A stretch of DNA of 64,000 nucleotides. It comes from PALSA-894 sp034669145. GTDB lineage: Bacteria > Pseudomonadota > Alphaproteobacteria > Rhizobiales > Xanthobacteraceae. Shown in pieces: positions 33,819 through 41,626 of the stretch; position 1 is the stretch's first letter; the number at the start of each line of letters is the position of its first letter. The notes beneath the pieces were generated by a model. That model searched no databases. It saw nothing but the letters and a program-made list of their open reading frames with translations, and was not told the DNA's origin. The stretch spans positions 124,001 to 188,000 of the forward strand of contig JAXDNY010000281.1 in assembly GCA_034669145.1 (NCBI GenBank), given 5' to 3'. The position numbers and the translations under genes were made by a program.

Positions 33819-35408
33819 CTACTTATCCATCCACACGTCCTCGTAGCGATGCCCGTTGTAGGACGAGTTCGACATGATCGTGACGTTCTTCACGTAGGGC
33901 GCCCAGCACGTCCCCTGCCGCGCGTGATAGAGGATCGGACGTGCCACGTCCTCCTGCAGTTTCTTGTCGATCTCCCAGACGAGCTTCTTGCGCTTGGCGA
34001 CGTCCTTTTCCTGCGATTGCGCGTCGAACTGCGCCTGCAGCTCCTTGTTGCAGTAGTTGGTGTAATTGCGCTCCGAGCCGCAGCCGAAATTCTCGTAGAA
34101 GGTCTGGTCCGGATCGTCGATGCCGGCGCCGGTGAGGTTGAGGCCGACCTGATACTCCTTGCGCGCCACCTTGGCGAACCAGATGCCGCTCTCGATCACG
34201 TCCAGTTCGCCGTCGATGTAGATGTCCTTGAGCTGATCGATCAGGATCACCGCCGGATCGCGATAGACCGCGAGATTGCGCGTCGAGACCTTCAGGGCGA
34301 GGCGCTTGTTCGGCCCGAAGCCGGCTTTCTCCATCAGCTTGCGCGCCTCGTCGCGGTTCTTCTTCACGTCGTCGCCGTAGCCGATGACAGTTTTCAGTTC
34401 CTCGGGCGGCATGCCCCACACGCCGGAGGGCGGCGGCAGCATCGCGCCGCCGAGGTCGGAGTTGCCCTCGAACATGATCTGGACGAACGACTTGCGGTCG
34501 AGCGACAGGGCGACCGCGCGGCGCACATCCACATTGTCGAACGGCGCGCTCTCGCGATTGATGATCAGGTTGGTGGCGACGTTGGTCTGTTCGAGCACGC
34601 ACACCGCGTCGGCTTTCTGGGACTTCACGTCCTTCAACAGCGGGATCGACACCTCGGTCGGGAAGGTGATGTCGAACTTGCCGGCGACGAAACCGAGGAT
34701 CGCCGTCGAGCGGTTCGGGATGATGGTGTATTCGATGCCGTCGAGATACGGCATGCCCTTCTTCCAGTAATCCGGATTTTTGACGAGCTTGATCGACTCG
34801 TTTTGCTTCAGCTCGACGAATTTGAACGGCCCGGTACCGATCGGATTGGTGCGCTGCGCCGCCGCCGTGACGTGGCAGGCATAGATCGGCGTGTAGCCGG
34901 AGGCGAGCATCGCCAGCAGCGCCGGCTGCGGGCGCGAGAGATTGAACGTGACCTCGAAGTCGCCCTTGGGCGTCACGTCGGTGACGTTGACGAACCAGTC
35001 CTTGCGCGGGTTCTTACGGAACCGGTTTTGCGACGTGCCGGCCAGCATCTCGAAGGTGCACTTCACGTCCGCTGCGGTGAACGGCTTGCCGTCATGCCAC
35101 TTCACGCCTTCGCGCAGCTTGAAGGTCAACGCCTTGCCGTCCTCGCTCCACTGCCAGCTCGTCGCGAGTTCCGGCATGATCGTTTCGACCGAGTTCTGCG
35201 CCTTGTGCTGGTCGTAGATCACGAGGTTGTTGTAGATCGGCATCGACGAGACGTTGACCGAATAGGTCGCTTCCTCGTGGATCGACATGCTGGGCGGATT
35301 TTCGCGGTGGTACATTTTCAGTATCCCGCCGGACTTCGGCTGCTGTGCATCGGCAATCGACGGGGCGGCCATCGCAATGGCGACCGCCAAGCAAAAAAGC
35401 CTGGTCAT
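33819..35408 (-). CDS. Dipeptide/oligopeptide-type ABC importer, periplasmic binding protein
   Basis: A 529-residue family 5 solute-binding protein. The Sec signal is MTRLFCLAVAIAMAAPSIADA, and the mature start QQPKSGGILKMYHRENP is typical. The family signature region is LATSWQWSEDGKALTFKLREGVKWHDGKPFTAADV (split over two strands), and NPIGTGPFKF occurs later. GGAGGG six bases before the ATG fixes the start; a long open frame upstream is non-coding. It binds peptides, glycosides, nickel or other ligands; the ligand is not predictable. It is the first gene of the importer operon and diverges from the acyl-CoA dehydrogenase operon. Confidence 0.92.
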   Translation of the reverse strand: MTRLFCLAVAIAMAAPSIADAQQPKSGGILKMYHRENPPSMSIHEEATYSVNVSSMPIYNNLVIYDQHKAQNSVETIMPELATSWQWSEDGKALTFKLREGVKWHDGKPFTAADVKCTFEMLAGTSQNRFRKNPRKDWFVNVTDVTPKGDFEVTFNLSRPQPALLAMLASGYTPIYACHVTAAAQRTNPIGTGPFKFVELKQNESIKLVKNPDYWKKGMPYLDGIEYTIIPNRSTAILGFVAGKFDITFPTEVSIPLLKDVKSQKADAVCVLEQTNVATNLIINRESAPFDNVDVRRAVALSLDRKSFVQIMFEGNSDLGGAMLPPPSGVWGMPPEELKTVIGYGDDVKKNRDEARKLMEKAGFGPNKRLALKVSTRNLAVYRDPAVILIDQLKDIYIDGELDVIESGIWFAKVARKEYQVGLNLTGAGIDDPDQTFYENFGCGSERNYTNYCNKELQAQFDAQSQEKDVAKRKKLVWEIDKKLQEDVARPILYHARQGTCWAPYVKNVTIMSNSSYNGHRYEDVWMDK

Positions 35409-35561
35409 TTCGTCCCTCCGGTTTCGCCGGACAGGTCGCCCACTGTCCCGCTCTTGTTCTTGGAAGGGCACGCTAATGGCTGCGATGTGCCGGGGCAACC
35501 CTTGGCTTCGGTCAAACGTTGCGGCAAGGTGACCGCGGGCAAGAATGAAGCAGGAAACGCC

Positions 35562-36614
35562 GTGAGCGAAAGCGGGTCGATTGTCGCCGAAACGGCGGCG
35601 CGGATTTTCGCCGATCTGGCCGATCCGCAAGAGGTCAACAGCGCGAAGGATGCGGCCTGGAAAGCGCCGCTGTGGCAGGCGCTGACCGATGCCGGGCTGA
35701 CGCTGGCGTGGGTGCCGGAGGAGCACGGCGGCGCCGGCGCGGAGCTTGCCGACGGCTTTGCGATCCTCGGCGTGGCAGGGCGCTATGCGGCCACGGTGCC
35801 GCTCGCCGAAACATTGCTTGCCGGATGGCTGCTCGCGCGCGCCGGTTTGAACGCGCCCGCGGGTGCGATGTCGGTCGCGCCGGCGCGGCCGAACGACAAG
35901 ATCGCGCTGAATGCCGACGGCACGTTATCGGGGCAGGCGCGCGGCGTGCCGTTTGCAAGAGACGCGAAGCATCTCGCGGTGCTCGCGGGCGCGTCGGTTG
36001 CGCTGGTCGAGACCGCCGGCTGCCGCCTGAACGACGGGACAAATCTCGCGAGCGAGCCCTCGAATACCGTGACGTTCGATCGCGCGAAGCCGTTAGCCTT
36101 CGCGCCCGCGCCGCAGGGACTCAATCAGTCCGCCTTGCTGCTGATGGGCTGCGTGGTACGCAGCGCGCAGATCGCGGGCGCGCTGGAGGCGGTGCTGGAT
36201 TTCACGGTGCGCTATTCCAACGAGCGCGTTGCGTTCGAGAAGCCGATCGGGAAGTTCCAGGCGGTGCAGCACAATCTCGCGCGCCTCGCGGGCGAGGTTT
36301 CGGCCGCGATGACGGCGGCTTACTCCGCCGCCGACGCGATCGCGCGCGGCGGTGCATTCGACGACGCCGTCTTCCTCGAAGCGACCGCGGCGAAGATTCG
36401 CTCGGCCGAAGCCGCGCAGGAAGGCGCCGCGATCGCGCATCAGGTGCACGGCGCGATCGGCTTTACCAACGAGCACATCCTGCATCGCTATACGCTGCGC
36501 ATGCTGGCGTGGCGCGATGACTTCGGCAACGAAAGCTATTGGGCGGCAGCGCTCGGCAACCGTATCGCATCGCGCGGCGCGGAAGAGTTCTGGCCGCTCG
36601 TTGCCGCCTGCTGA
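35562..36614 (+). CDS. Acyl-CoA dehydrogenase family protein, short form
   Basis: A 350-residue acyl-CoA dehydrogenase. The N-terminal helical domain has LWQALTDAGLTLAWVPEEHGGAGAELADGFAILG. The C-terminal helical domain is typical: RYSNERVAFEKPIGKFQAVQHNLARLAGEV and HQVHGAIGFTNEHILHRYTLRML. The central beta domain is short and lacks the clear FAD-binding 'TEP..GSD' segment, as is usual for the partner-type subunit of paired acyl-CoA dehydrogenases. It probably forms a heteromer with the next gene product. GTG at 35562 with AGGAA six bases upstream is taken as start; the frame continues open far upstream through the opposite-strand gene, but that part is non-coding. Confidence 0.85.
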   Translation: MSESGSIVAETAARIFADLADPQEVNSAKDAAWKAPLWQALTDAGLTLAWVPEEHGGAGAELADGFAILGVAGRYAATVPLAETLLAGWLLARAGLNAPAGAMSVAPARPNDKIALNADGTLSGQARGVPFARDAKHLAVLAGASVALVETAGCRLNDGTNLASEPSNTVTFDRAKPLAFAPAPQGLNQSALLLMGCVVRSAQIAGALEAVLDFTVRYSNERVAFEKPIGKFQAVQHNLARLAGEVSAAMTAAYSAADAIARGGAFDDAVFLEATAAKIRSAEAAQEGAAIAHQVHGAIGFTNEHILHRYTLRMLAWRDDFGNESYWAAALGNRIASRGAEEFWPLVAAC

Positions 36615-36626
36615 TTGGATCAACGC

Positions 36627-37787
36627 ATGAGCACGGCTCTCAATTTCGACCAGATCCGCCTGCCGCCCGAATGCGACGAACTGCGCCAGGAGGTGCGCGC
36701 GTTCCTTGCCGATGAAGTTGCGCGCGGCACCTTCGACCCCTCGCGTCCCGGCCACGGCGATTCGCACAGCAAGGAATTTTCCCGCCGCATCGGCGCCAAG
36801 GGCTGGATCGGCATGACCTGGCCGAAGAAATACGGCGGGCGCGAGCGCAATTTCCTCGAGCGCTACGTCGTCACCGAGGAATTTCGCGTCGCCAACGCGC
36901 CGGTGCGGCTGCACTTCGTCGCGGACCGCCAGAGCGGGCCTATCCTGATGAAGTATGCGCCCGAGCACGTGAAGATGGACGTGCTGCCGCGCATCTGCGC
37001 CGGCGAAGTGTGCTTCGCGATCGGCATGAGCGAGCCCGGCTCGGGTTCCGATCTGTTCGCGGCGAAAACGAAGGCGACGAAAACGGACGGCGGCTGGCTG
37101 ATCAACGGCACTAAAATTTGGACCAGCAATGCGCACATCGCGGACTACATGATCGCGCTGTTCCGCACGTCGCAACCCACCAAGGAAAATCGCCGCCACG
37201 GGCTGACGCAGTTCCTCGTCGACATGAAAACCCCCGGCATCAAGGTGAACCCGGTCTATCAGCTCACCGGCGCGCACGACTTCAACGAGGTCGTGTTCGA
37301 AGATGCATTCATGCCGGACGATCATGTGCTCGGCGAGATCGACGGCGCATGGAAACAGGCGACCAGCGAGCTCGCGTATGAGCGGTCGGGGCCGGAGCGC
37401 TTCCTCGAAACGTTTTACGTGCTGGTCGAACTGGTGCGCGCGCTCGGGGACAAGCCGGACATCCGCAGCGCCGAGGGGCTCGGGCGCCTGGTCGCGCAGC
37501 TTCACACGCTGCGGCGCATGTCGGTCTCGGTGAACGGCATGCTGCAGGCCGGCAAGGAGCCGGTGGTCGAGGGTTCGATCGTCAAGGACTTAGGGACAGT
37601 GTGGGAACAGAAGCTGCCGCACCGCGTGCGCGAGCTCAGCGCGTTCATCGAGGAAACCGAGGGCAACCGCACCACGCTGGAAGAGCAACTTCGCTTCGCC
37701 ACCATGATCGCGCCCAAGCTCACCCTCCAGGGCGGAACCACCGAAGTGCTGCGCGGCATCATCGCGCGCGGTCTGGGTCTGCGCTGA
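36627..37787 (+). CDS. Acyl-CoA dehydrogenase
   Basis: A 386-residue acyl-CoA dehydrogenase. The N-terminal domain has KGWIGMTWPKKYGG. The FAD-contacting region is CFAIGMSEPGSGSDLFAAKTKA, followed by WLINGTKIWTSNAHIADYMI. The C-terminal part is GGTTEVLRGIIARGLGLR. It oxidises an acyl-CoA to the enoyl-CoA in the cytoplasm, passing electrons to ETF. It starts at ATG 36627, 12 bp after the previous gene; a TTG four codons earlier is possible. TGA and the next ATG abut at 37785-37790. The pair of a short and a full dehydrogenase is reminiscent of alpha/beta acyl-CoA dehydrogenases of steroid or cyclic acid catabolism. Confidence 0.9.
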   Translation: MSTALNFDQIRLPPECDELRQEVRAFLADEVARGTFDPSRPGHGDSHSKEFSRRIGAKGWIGMTWPKKYGGRERNFLERYVVTEEFRVANAPVRLHFVADRQSGPILMKYAPEHVKMDVLPRICAGEVCFAIGMSEPGSGSDLFAAKTKATKTDGGWLINGTKIWTSNAHIADYMIALFRTSQPTKENRRHGLTQFLVDMKTPGIKVNPVYQLTGAHDFNEVVFEDAFMPDDHVLGEIDGAWKQATSELAYERSGPERFLETFYVLVELVRALGDKPDIRSAEGLGRLVAQLHTLRRMSVSVNGMLQAGKEPVVEGSIVKDLGTVWEQKLPHRVRELSAFIEETEGNRTTLEEQLRFATMIAPKLTLQGGTTEVLRGIIARGLGLR

Positions 37788-39209
37788 ATGCCCGACATCC
37801 AGAAACTGCTGTGGCCGAGGTCGGTCGCGATCATCGGTGCGTCGTCGGACACGCGGGGCCTGCGCGGCCGCATCGTGGAGATCATGAAGAGCCATCCGTA
37901 CGAGGGCGCGATCTACCCGGTGAGCCGCAGCGAGACGGAGGTGCAGGGGCTCAAGGCCTACAAGACCGTCGCCGACATTCCCGAGCCGCCCGATCTCGCG
38001 GCGCTGATCATTCCGGCGAAATTCGTGCCGCAGGAACTGGAGCGCTGCGGCGCGGCAGGCGTGAAGGCGGCGATCATTCTCTCCTCGGGCTTTGCCGAGG
38101 AGAGGGGCGCGGCCGGCCCTGCGCTGCAGAGAGAAGTGCAGGCGATCGCCAGGAAATACGACATGGCGGTGAGCGGGCCGAACGGCGAGGGCTTCGCCAA
38201 CACGGCGGCTGCGTTGTGCCCGACCTTCAGCCCCGCGATGGACCCGGGCGACGTGCCGCTGCTGCCGCGCGCCGACCGTACGCGCGGGCAGGTCGCGGTC
38301 ATCTCGCAGAGCGGCGGCATGGGCTTCGCGTTCTTCGATCATGGCCGGCCGAAGGAGCTGTCGTTCCGCTACATCGTGACGACCGGGAACGAGGCGTGCC
38401 TGTCGGCGAGCGACTTCGCCGAATTCATCATCGATGAGGGCAAGACCGGCGCGATCCTGATGCTCATTGAGGACATCAAGGACACCGCGATCTTCGCGCG
38501 TGCTGCCGAGAAAGCCTTGCGCGCCGGCGTGCCGCTGATCGTGAATCGCTTGGGCGCCTCGGAAGCCGGCGCGCGCGCGATTGCGGCGCACACCGCGGCA
38601 CGCGGCAACGATGCCGAATACCGCGCGCTGTTTGCGCGCTACGGCGTGATCGAGAGCAACGATCTCGACGAGATGGTCGATATCGCGGCGGCGTTCGTCG
38701 CCATGGGCAAGCGGCTTCCCGCGGGCAACCGTGTGGCGATCGCATCGTCGTCGGGCGGTGGCGGCGCCTGGGTGGCGGATGCGTGCGCGCTCGCCGGCCT
38801 CGACATGCCGATTCTCGATGACGCGACGCGCGCGAAGATCGACGTGTATCTGCCGCCTTACGGCTGCTCGCAGAACCCGGTCGATGTCACGGCGCAGGCC
38901 ATTCATGAGCGCGGCTATGCGGAGTTTGCGCGTCTTGCGGCCGAGTCGCCGAATGTCGATGGCGTCATTCTTGTTGTCACCGGCCGCCATCCGCGCTTCC
39001 TGCTAGAGGACCGCGACCACCTGATTGCGCTCGGCCGCGACTCGCGGAAGCCCGTGCTGCTGTGGAGTTATACGCGCCCCGCCGCCGTCTGCGTCGATCT
39101 GTTGAGCGAGGCGGGTTTGCCGCTGTTCACGAATGTGCACAATTGCGCCCGCGCGATGCGCGTGATGGCCGACTACCGCGCGGCGCGCGGAAAGTTCTTG
39201 AAGGGATAA
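37788..39209 (+). CDS. Acetyl-CoA synthetase (ADP-forming)-like protein without ATP-grasp domain
   Basis: A 473-residue protein with a CoA-binding Rossmann domain (LLWPRSVAIIGASSDTRGLRGRIVEIM, 8-34) and a succinyl-CoA-ligase-like flavodoxin region (GQVAVISQSGGMGFAFFDHG, ~167-186). A third domain carries His268 in ARAIAAHTAA, the position phosphorylated in NDP-forming acyl-CoA synthetases. The C-terminal ATP-grasp domain of about 220 residues, present in fused family members, is absent, and no separate beta subunit follows. It may need a subunit encoded elsewhere or act only as a CoA-binding or transfer protein. The operon context implies activation of the acid later oxidised by the dehydrogenases. 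Confidence 0.8.
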   Translation: MPDIQKLLWPRSVAIIGASSDTRGLRGRIVEIMKSHPYEGAIYPVSRSETEVQGLKAYKTVADIPEPPDLAALIIPAKFVPQELERCGAAGVKAAIILSSGFAEERGAAGPALQREVQAIARKYDMAVSGPNGEGFANTAAALCPTFSPAMDPGDVPLLPRADRTRGQVAVISQSGGMGFAFFDHGRPKELSFRYIVTTGNEACLSASDFAEFIIDEGKTGAILMLIEDIKDTAIFARAAEKALRAGVPLIVNRLGASEAGARAIAAHTAARGNDAEYRALFARYGVIESNDLDEMVDIAAAFVAMGKRLPAGNRVAIASSSGGGGAWVADACALAGLDMPILDDATRAKIDVYLPPYGCSQNPVDVTAQAIHERGYAEFARLAAESPNVDGVILVVTGRHPRFLLEDRDHLIALGRDSRKPVLLWSYTRPAAVCVDLLSEAGLPLFTNVHNCARAMRVMADYRAARGKFLKG

Positions 39210-39213
39210 CGCA

Positions 39214-40008
39214 ATGGCTGAGTACAAGGATATCGGCGTGGAGCTGTCGGGCCACGTGGCGACGATCGAGATTCAGCGCCCGCCGAACAATTTCTTCGAC
39301 CTTGTGCTGATCAACTCGATCGCCGATGCGCTCGAAGCGCTCGATGCCGACGCAAAATGCCGGGCCGTCGTGCTCGCCGCGCAGGGAAAATCCTTCTGCG
39401 CCGGCGCGAACTTCGGCGACGGCACGACGCTCGACAAATCCGGCCAGCGGCCAGGCGAGGAGACGCAGCCTGTCGGCCACCTTTACATGCAGGCGGTGCG
39501 GCTGTTCCGCTCCAAGAAGCCGATCGTCGGCGCGATCCATGGCGCGGCGGTCGGCGGCGGCTTGGGCCTGGCGTTGGTGCCGGACTTCCGCGTGGCGTGC
39601 CCGGAAACGCGGTTCGCGGCGAACTTCACGCGGCTCGGTTTTCATCCGGGCTTCGGGCTGACCGAGACGCTGCCCGCCGTGATCGGCAGGCAGAACGCCG
39701 CCATGATGTTCTATTCGAGCCGCCGCATCGGCGGCGAGGAAGCGCATCGCATGGGTCTCGCGGACGTGCTGGTGCCGCAGGATCAGGTGCGCGCAGCCGC
39801 GCAGAAGCTCGCCGCCGAGATCGCCGAGAACGCGCCGCTCGCGATCCTGGCGACGCGCGCCACGATGCGCGCCGGCCTCGCCGACCGCGTGAAGGCCGCG
39901 ACCGAACACGAGCTGGAAGAGCAGAAGCGCCTGCGCGCGACCGAGGACTTCAAGGAAGGCGTGAAGGCGATGGCCGAGCGCCGGGTGCCGAACTTCGCCG
40001 GGCGGTAA
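39214..40008 (+). CDS. Enoyl-CoA hydratase/isomerase family protein
   Basis: A 264-residue crotonase. It has the CoA and oxyanion-hole segments SFCAGANFGDG (about 61-71) and PIVGAIHGAAVGGGLGLALVPDFRVA (about 103-128). FTRLGFHPGFGLTETLPAVIG and the C-terminal helices follow. It hydrates an enoyl-CoA or performs a related reaction (isomerisation, hydrolysis). It is four bases downstream of the CoA-ligase-like gene and directly follows the acyl-CoA dehydrogenases, as expected for a beta-oxidation-like pathway. The catalytic-Glu positions are not canonical enough to specify the reaction. Confidence 0.88.
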   Translation: MAEYKDIGVELSGHVATIEIQRPPNNFFDLVLINSIADALEALDADAKCRAVVLAAQGKSFCAGANFGDGTTLDKSGQRPGEETQPVGHLYMQAVRLFRSKKPIVGAIHGAAVGGGLGLALVPDFRVACPETRFAANFTRLGFHPGFGLTETLPAVIGRQNAAMMFYSSRRIGGEEAHRMGLADVLVPQDQVRAAAQKLAAEIAENAPLAILATRATMRAGLADRVKAATEHELEEQKRLRATEDFKEGVKAMAERRVPNFAGR

Positions 40009-40009
40009 C

Positions 40010-40759
40010 ATGCGCATCCTGGTCCTCAACGCCAATACCACCGCATTCGTCACCGAAACGGCTGCCGCCGAGGGCCGCCGGGTCGCTTCGCCCGGCACCG
40101 AGATCATCCCGGTGACGGCGGATTTCGGCGCCGCGATCGTGGCGACCCGCACCGAGCACGCCATCGCCGAGCATGCGGCGGTCGAGCTTGCGGCGCGCCA
40201 CGCGGCGGACTGCGACGCTGTGGTGATCGCGGTGTCGTATGACACCGGCGTGAAGGCGCTGCGCGAGATGCTGCCCATTCCGGTGGTCGGGATGACGGAG
40301 GCGGCGCTGCTCACCGCCTGCATGCTGGGCGGGCCGATTGGCCTCATCAGCTTTGGCGCGCGCGTCGCGCCGATCTATCGCGAAATGATCGAAAGCTACG
40401 GCCTGGCTGGCCGCGTCGCGGGCTCGCGCGTGCTGGAGAACACGTCGGCTTACAAGCCGGGCGATTATACGGCGCTCGATGCCGAACTGGTCGCGGCCGC
40501 GCAGGACCTGATCGCAAAGGACGGCGCCGAGAGCATCATCCTGCTCGGTGCCGTGATGGCGGGTGCCTCGCGCCGCGTCGAGGCGCGCGTGCCGGTGCCG
40601 GTGCTCGACGGCATGCGCTGCGCGATCCCGCAGGCCGAAGCGCTCGCACGCATCGGCGCACGCAAACCGACGACGGGCAGCTACGCGCTGCCGGGCGAGC
40701 GCGGCGTGTCGAACCTGTCCGATGCGCTGACGCGGTATTTCAAAAAAACCTCAGGATGA
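40010..40759 (+). CDS. Asp/Glu/hydantoin racemase-fold protein lacking both catalytic Cys
   Basis: A 249-residue member of the Asp/Glu/hydantoin racemase family. It opens MRILVLNANTTAFVTETA and contains IPVVGMTEAALLTACMLGGPIGLISFG, all typical. The two acid/base cysteines of hydantoin racemases are missing: the first site reads IAVSYDTG (Val75 where A-C-x-x-D is expected) and the second reads ILLGAVMAG (Ala181 where LGCAGM is expected). A two-base racemase mechanism is therefore unlikely. It is the last gene of the acyl-CoA operon and its end overlaps the convergent dehydrogenase gene by 9 bp within a 13-bp repeat core. Confidence 0.82.
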   Translation: MRILVLNANTTAFVTETAAAEGRRVASPGTEIIPVTADFGAAIVATRTEHAIAEHAAVELAARHAADCDAVVIAVSYDTGVKALREMLPIPVVGMTEAALLTACMLGGPIGLISFGARVAPIYREMIESYGLAGRVAGSRVLENTSAYKPGDYTALDAELVAAAQDLIAKDGAESIILLGAVMAGASRRVEARVPVPVLDGMRCAIPQAEALARIGARKPTTGSYALPGERGVSNLSDALTRYFKKTSG

Positions 40760-40761
40760 GG
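40749..40761. repeat. Solo REP core CCTCAGGATGAGG
   Basis: CCTCAGGATGAGG occurs here once without its usual inverted partner. It contains the TGA stop of the plus-strand racemase-like gene and, on the other strand, the TGA stop of the dehydrogenase gene. The same 13-mer forms the ends of the elements at 45150-45292 and 60666-60770. Confidence 0.75.
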
Positions 40762-41626
40762 ATTTTGCGAGTTCCTCATACGCCTCATACAGCCGGGTGA
40801 AATCTTCCGCGCCCATGCCCTTCTCCATCGCCTTGGCGAGAATTTCCGCGGTCAGCGCCGTGTAGGCATTCGCTTGTCCGAATTCGTCGGCGAAGGCGTC
40901 GGCCATCGCGAGATCCTTTGCGAGGTTCGACACGGTCGAGCGGCCGTCGAACTTGCCCGAGAGGATGTGGTTCGGGAAACGCTGTTCGGAAATGTAGCTG
41001 CGCGCGTTGCCGGCGTTGAACACTTGAATCGCGGTTTCAAGCGGAATCCCGGCGCGCTCCGCAAGCCGGCCGGCTTCGGCGACCACCAGGAAATTGGTGT
41101 GGCAGACCATGTTGTGTAGGAGCTTGATGGCGTGGCCGGTGCTGCTGCCGCCGACATGCGTGACGGTGCCGGCGACGATGTCGAAGATCGGCTTGCACGC
41201 CGCCACCGCCGCCACCGCGCCGCCGACCATCAGCGCCATTTTCCCGGAGTCCGCGCCCATCGCGCCGCCCGACATGCCGCAGTCCACGTAGTTGCGGCCG
41301 GCGGCGCGGGCTTTCTCGGCGAGGGCCTTGGTCTTCGCCGGATGCGACGTGGTGAGATCGACGAGCGTTTCGCCATCGTGCGGCCGCGCCAGCAGCGCGG
41401 GCAGCATCTCCTCGATTTGCGCCGAGCCGGGAACCACGAACAGGATGAAGGCGAGCCGGCCGAACTGGCTTGGCGGCACGAGCGCAACCTCGGGGGACAG
41501 CGCAGCGTTCGTCCGCGCTACCTCCGCGACATCCCAGGCGGCGGCGAGCCTGCCGGCACGATCGAGATTGCGCGCAATCCCGCGCCCCATGTTGCCGAGG
41601 CCGATGACGGCGGTGTCGCGGGTCAT
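40751..41626 (-). CDS. NAD(P)-dependent beta-hydroxyacid dehydrogenase (3-hydroxyisobutyrate DH family)
   Basis: A 291-residue protein. The Rossmann motif is GLGNMG in AVIGLGNMGRGIARNL. The substrate-binding segment is DCGMSGGAMGADSGKMALMVGG (about 115-136), and the catalytic Lys168 is in AIKLLHNM. The family oxidises 3-hydroxyisobutyrate, tartronate semialdehyde and similar acids. The ATG overlaps the stop of the MetE-like gene by 4 bp. It is the last of four coupled genes, its stop lying in the repeat core shared with the convergent racemase gene. Two related dehydrogenases occur at 42789 and 63308. Substrate unknown. Confidence 0.88.
   Translation of the reverse strand: MTRDTAVIGLGNMGRGIARNLDRAGRLAAAWDVAEVARTNAALSPEVALVPPSQFGRLAFILFVVPGSAQIEEMLPALLARPHDGETLVDLTTSHPAKTKALAEKARAAGRNYVDCGMSGGAMGADSGKMALMVGGAVAAVAACKPIFDIVAGTVTHVGGSSTGHAIKLLHNMVCHTNFLVVAEAGRLAERAGIPLETAIQVFNAGNARSYISEQRFPNHILSGKFDGRSTVSNLAKDLAMADAFADEFGQANAYTALTAEILAKAMEKGMGAEDFTRLYEAYEELAKSSS

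Noticed and set aside
33849..35561. A very long plus-strand frame running into the short acyl-CoA dehydrogenase gene, which would give a 921-residue protein
   Set aside because: It lies opposite the well-supported periplasmic binding-protein gene, its translation is Arg/His/Asp-rich and repetitive as expected for an antisense shadow, and the dehydrogenase has a good GTG start with ribosome binding site at 35562.
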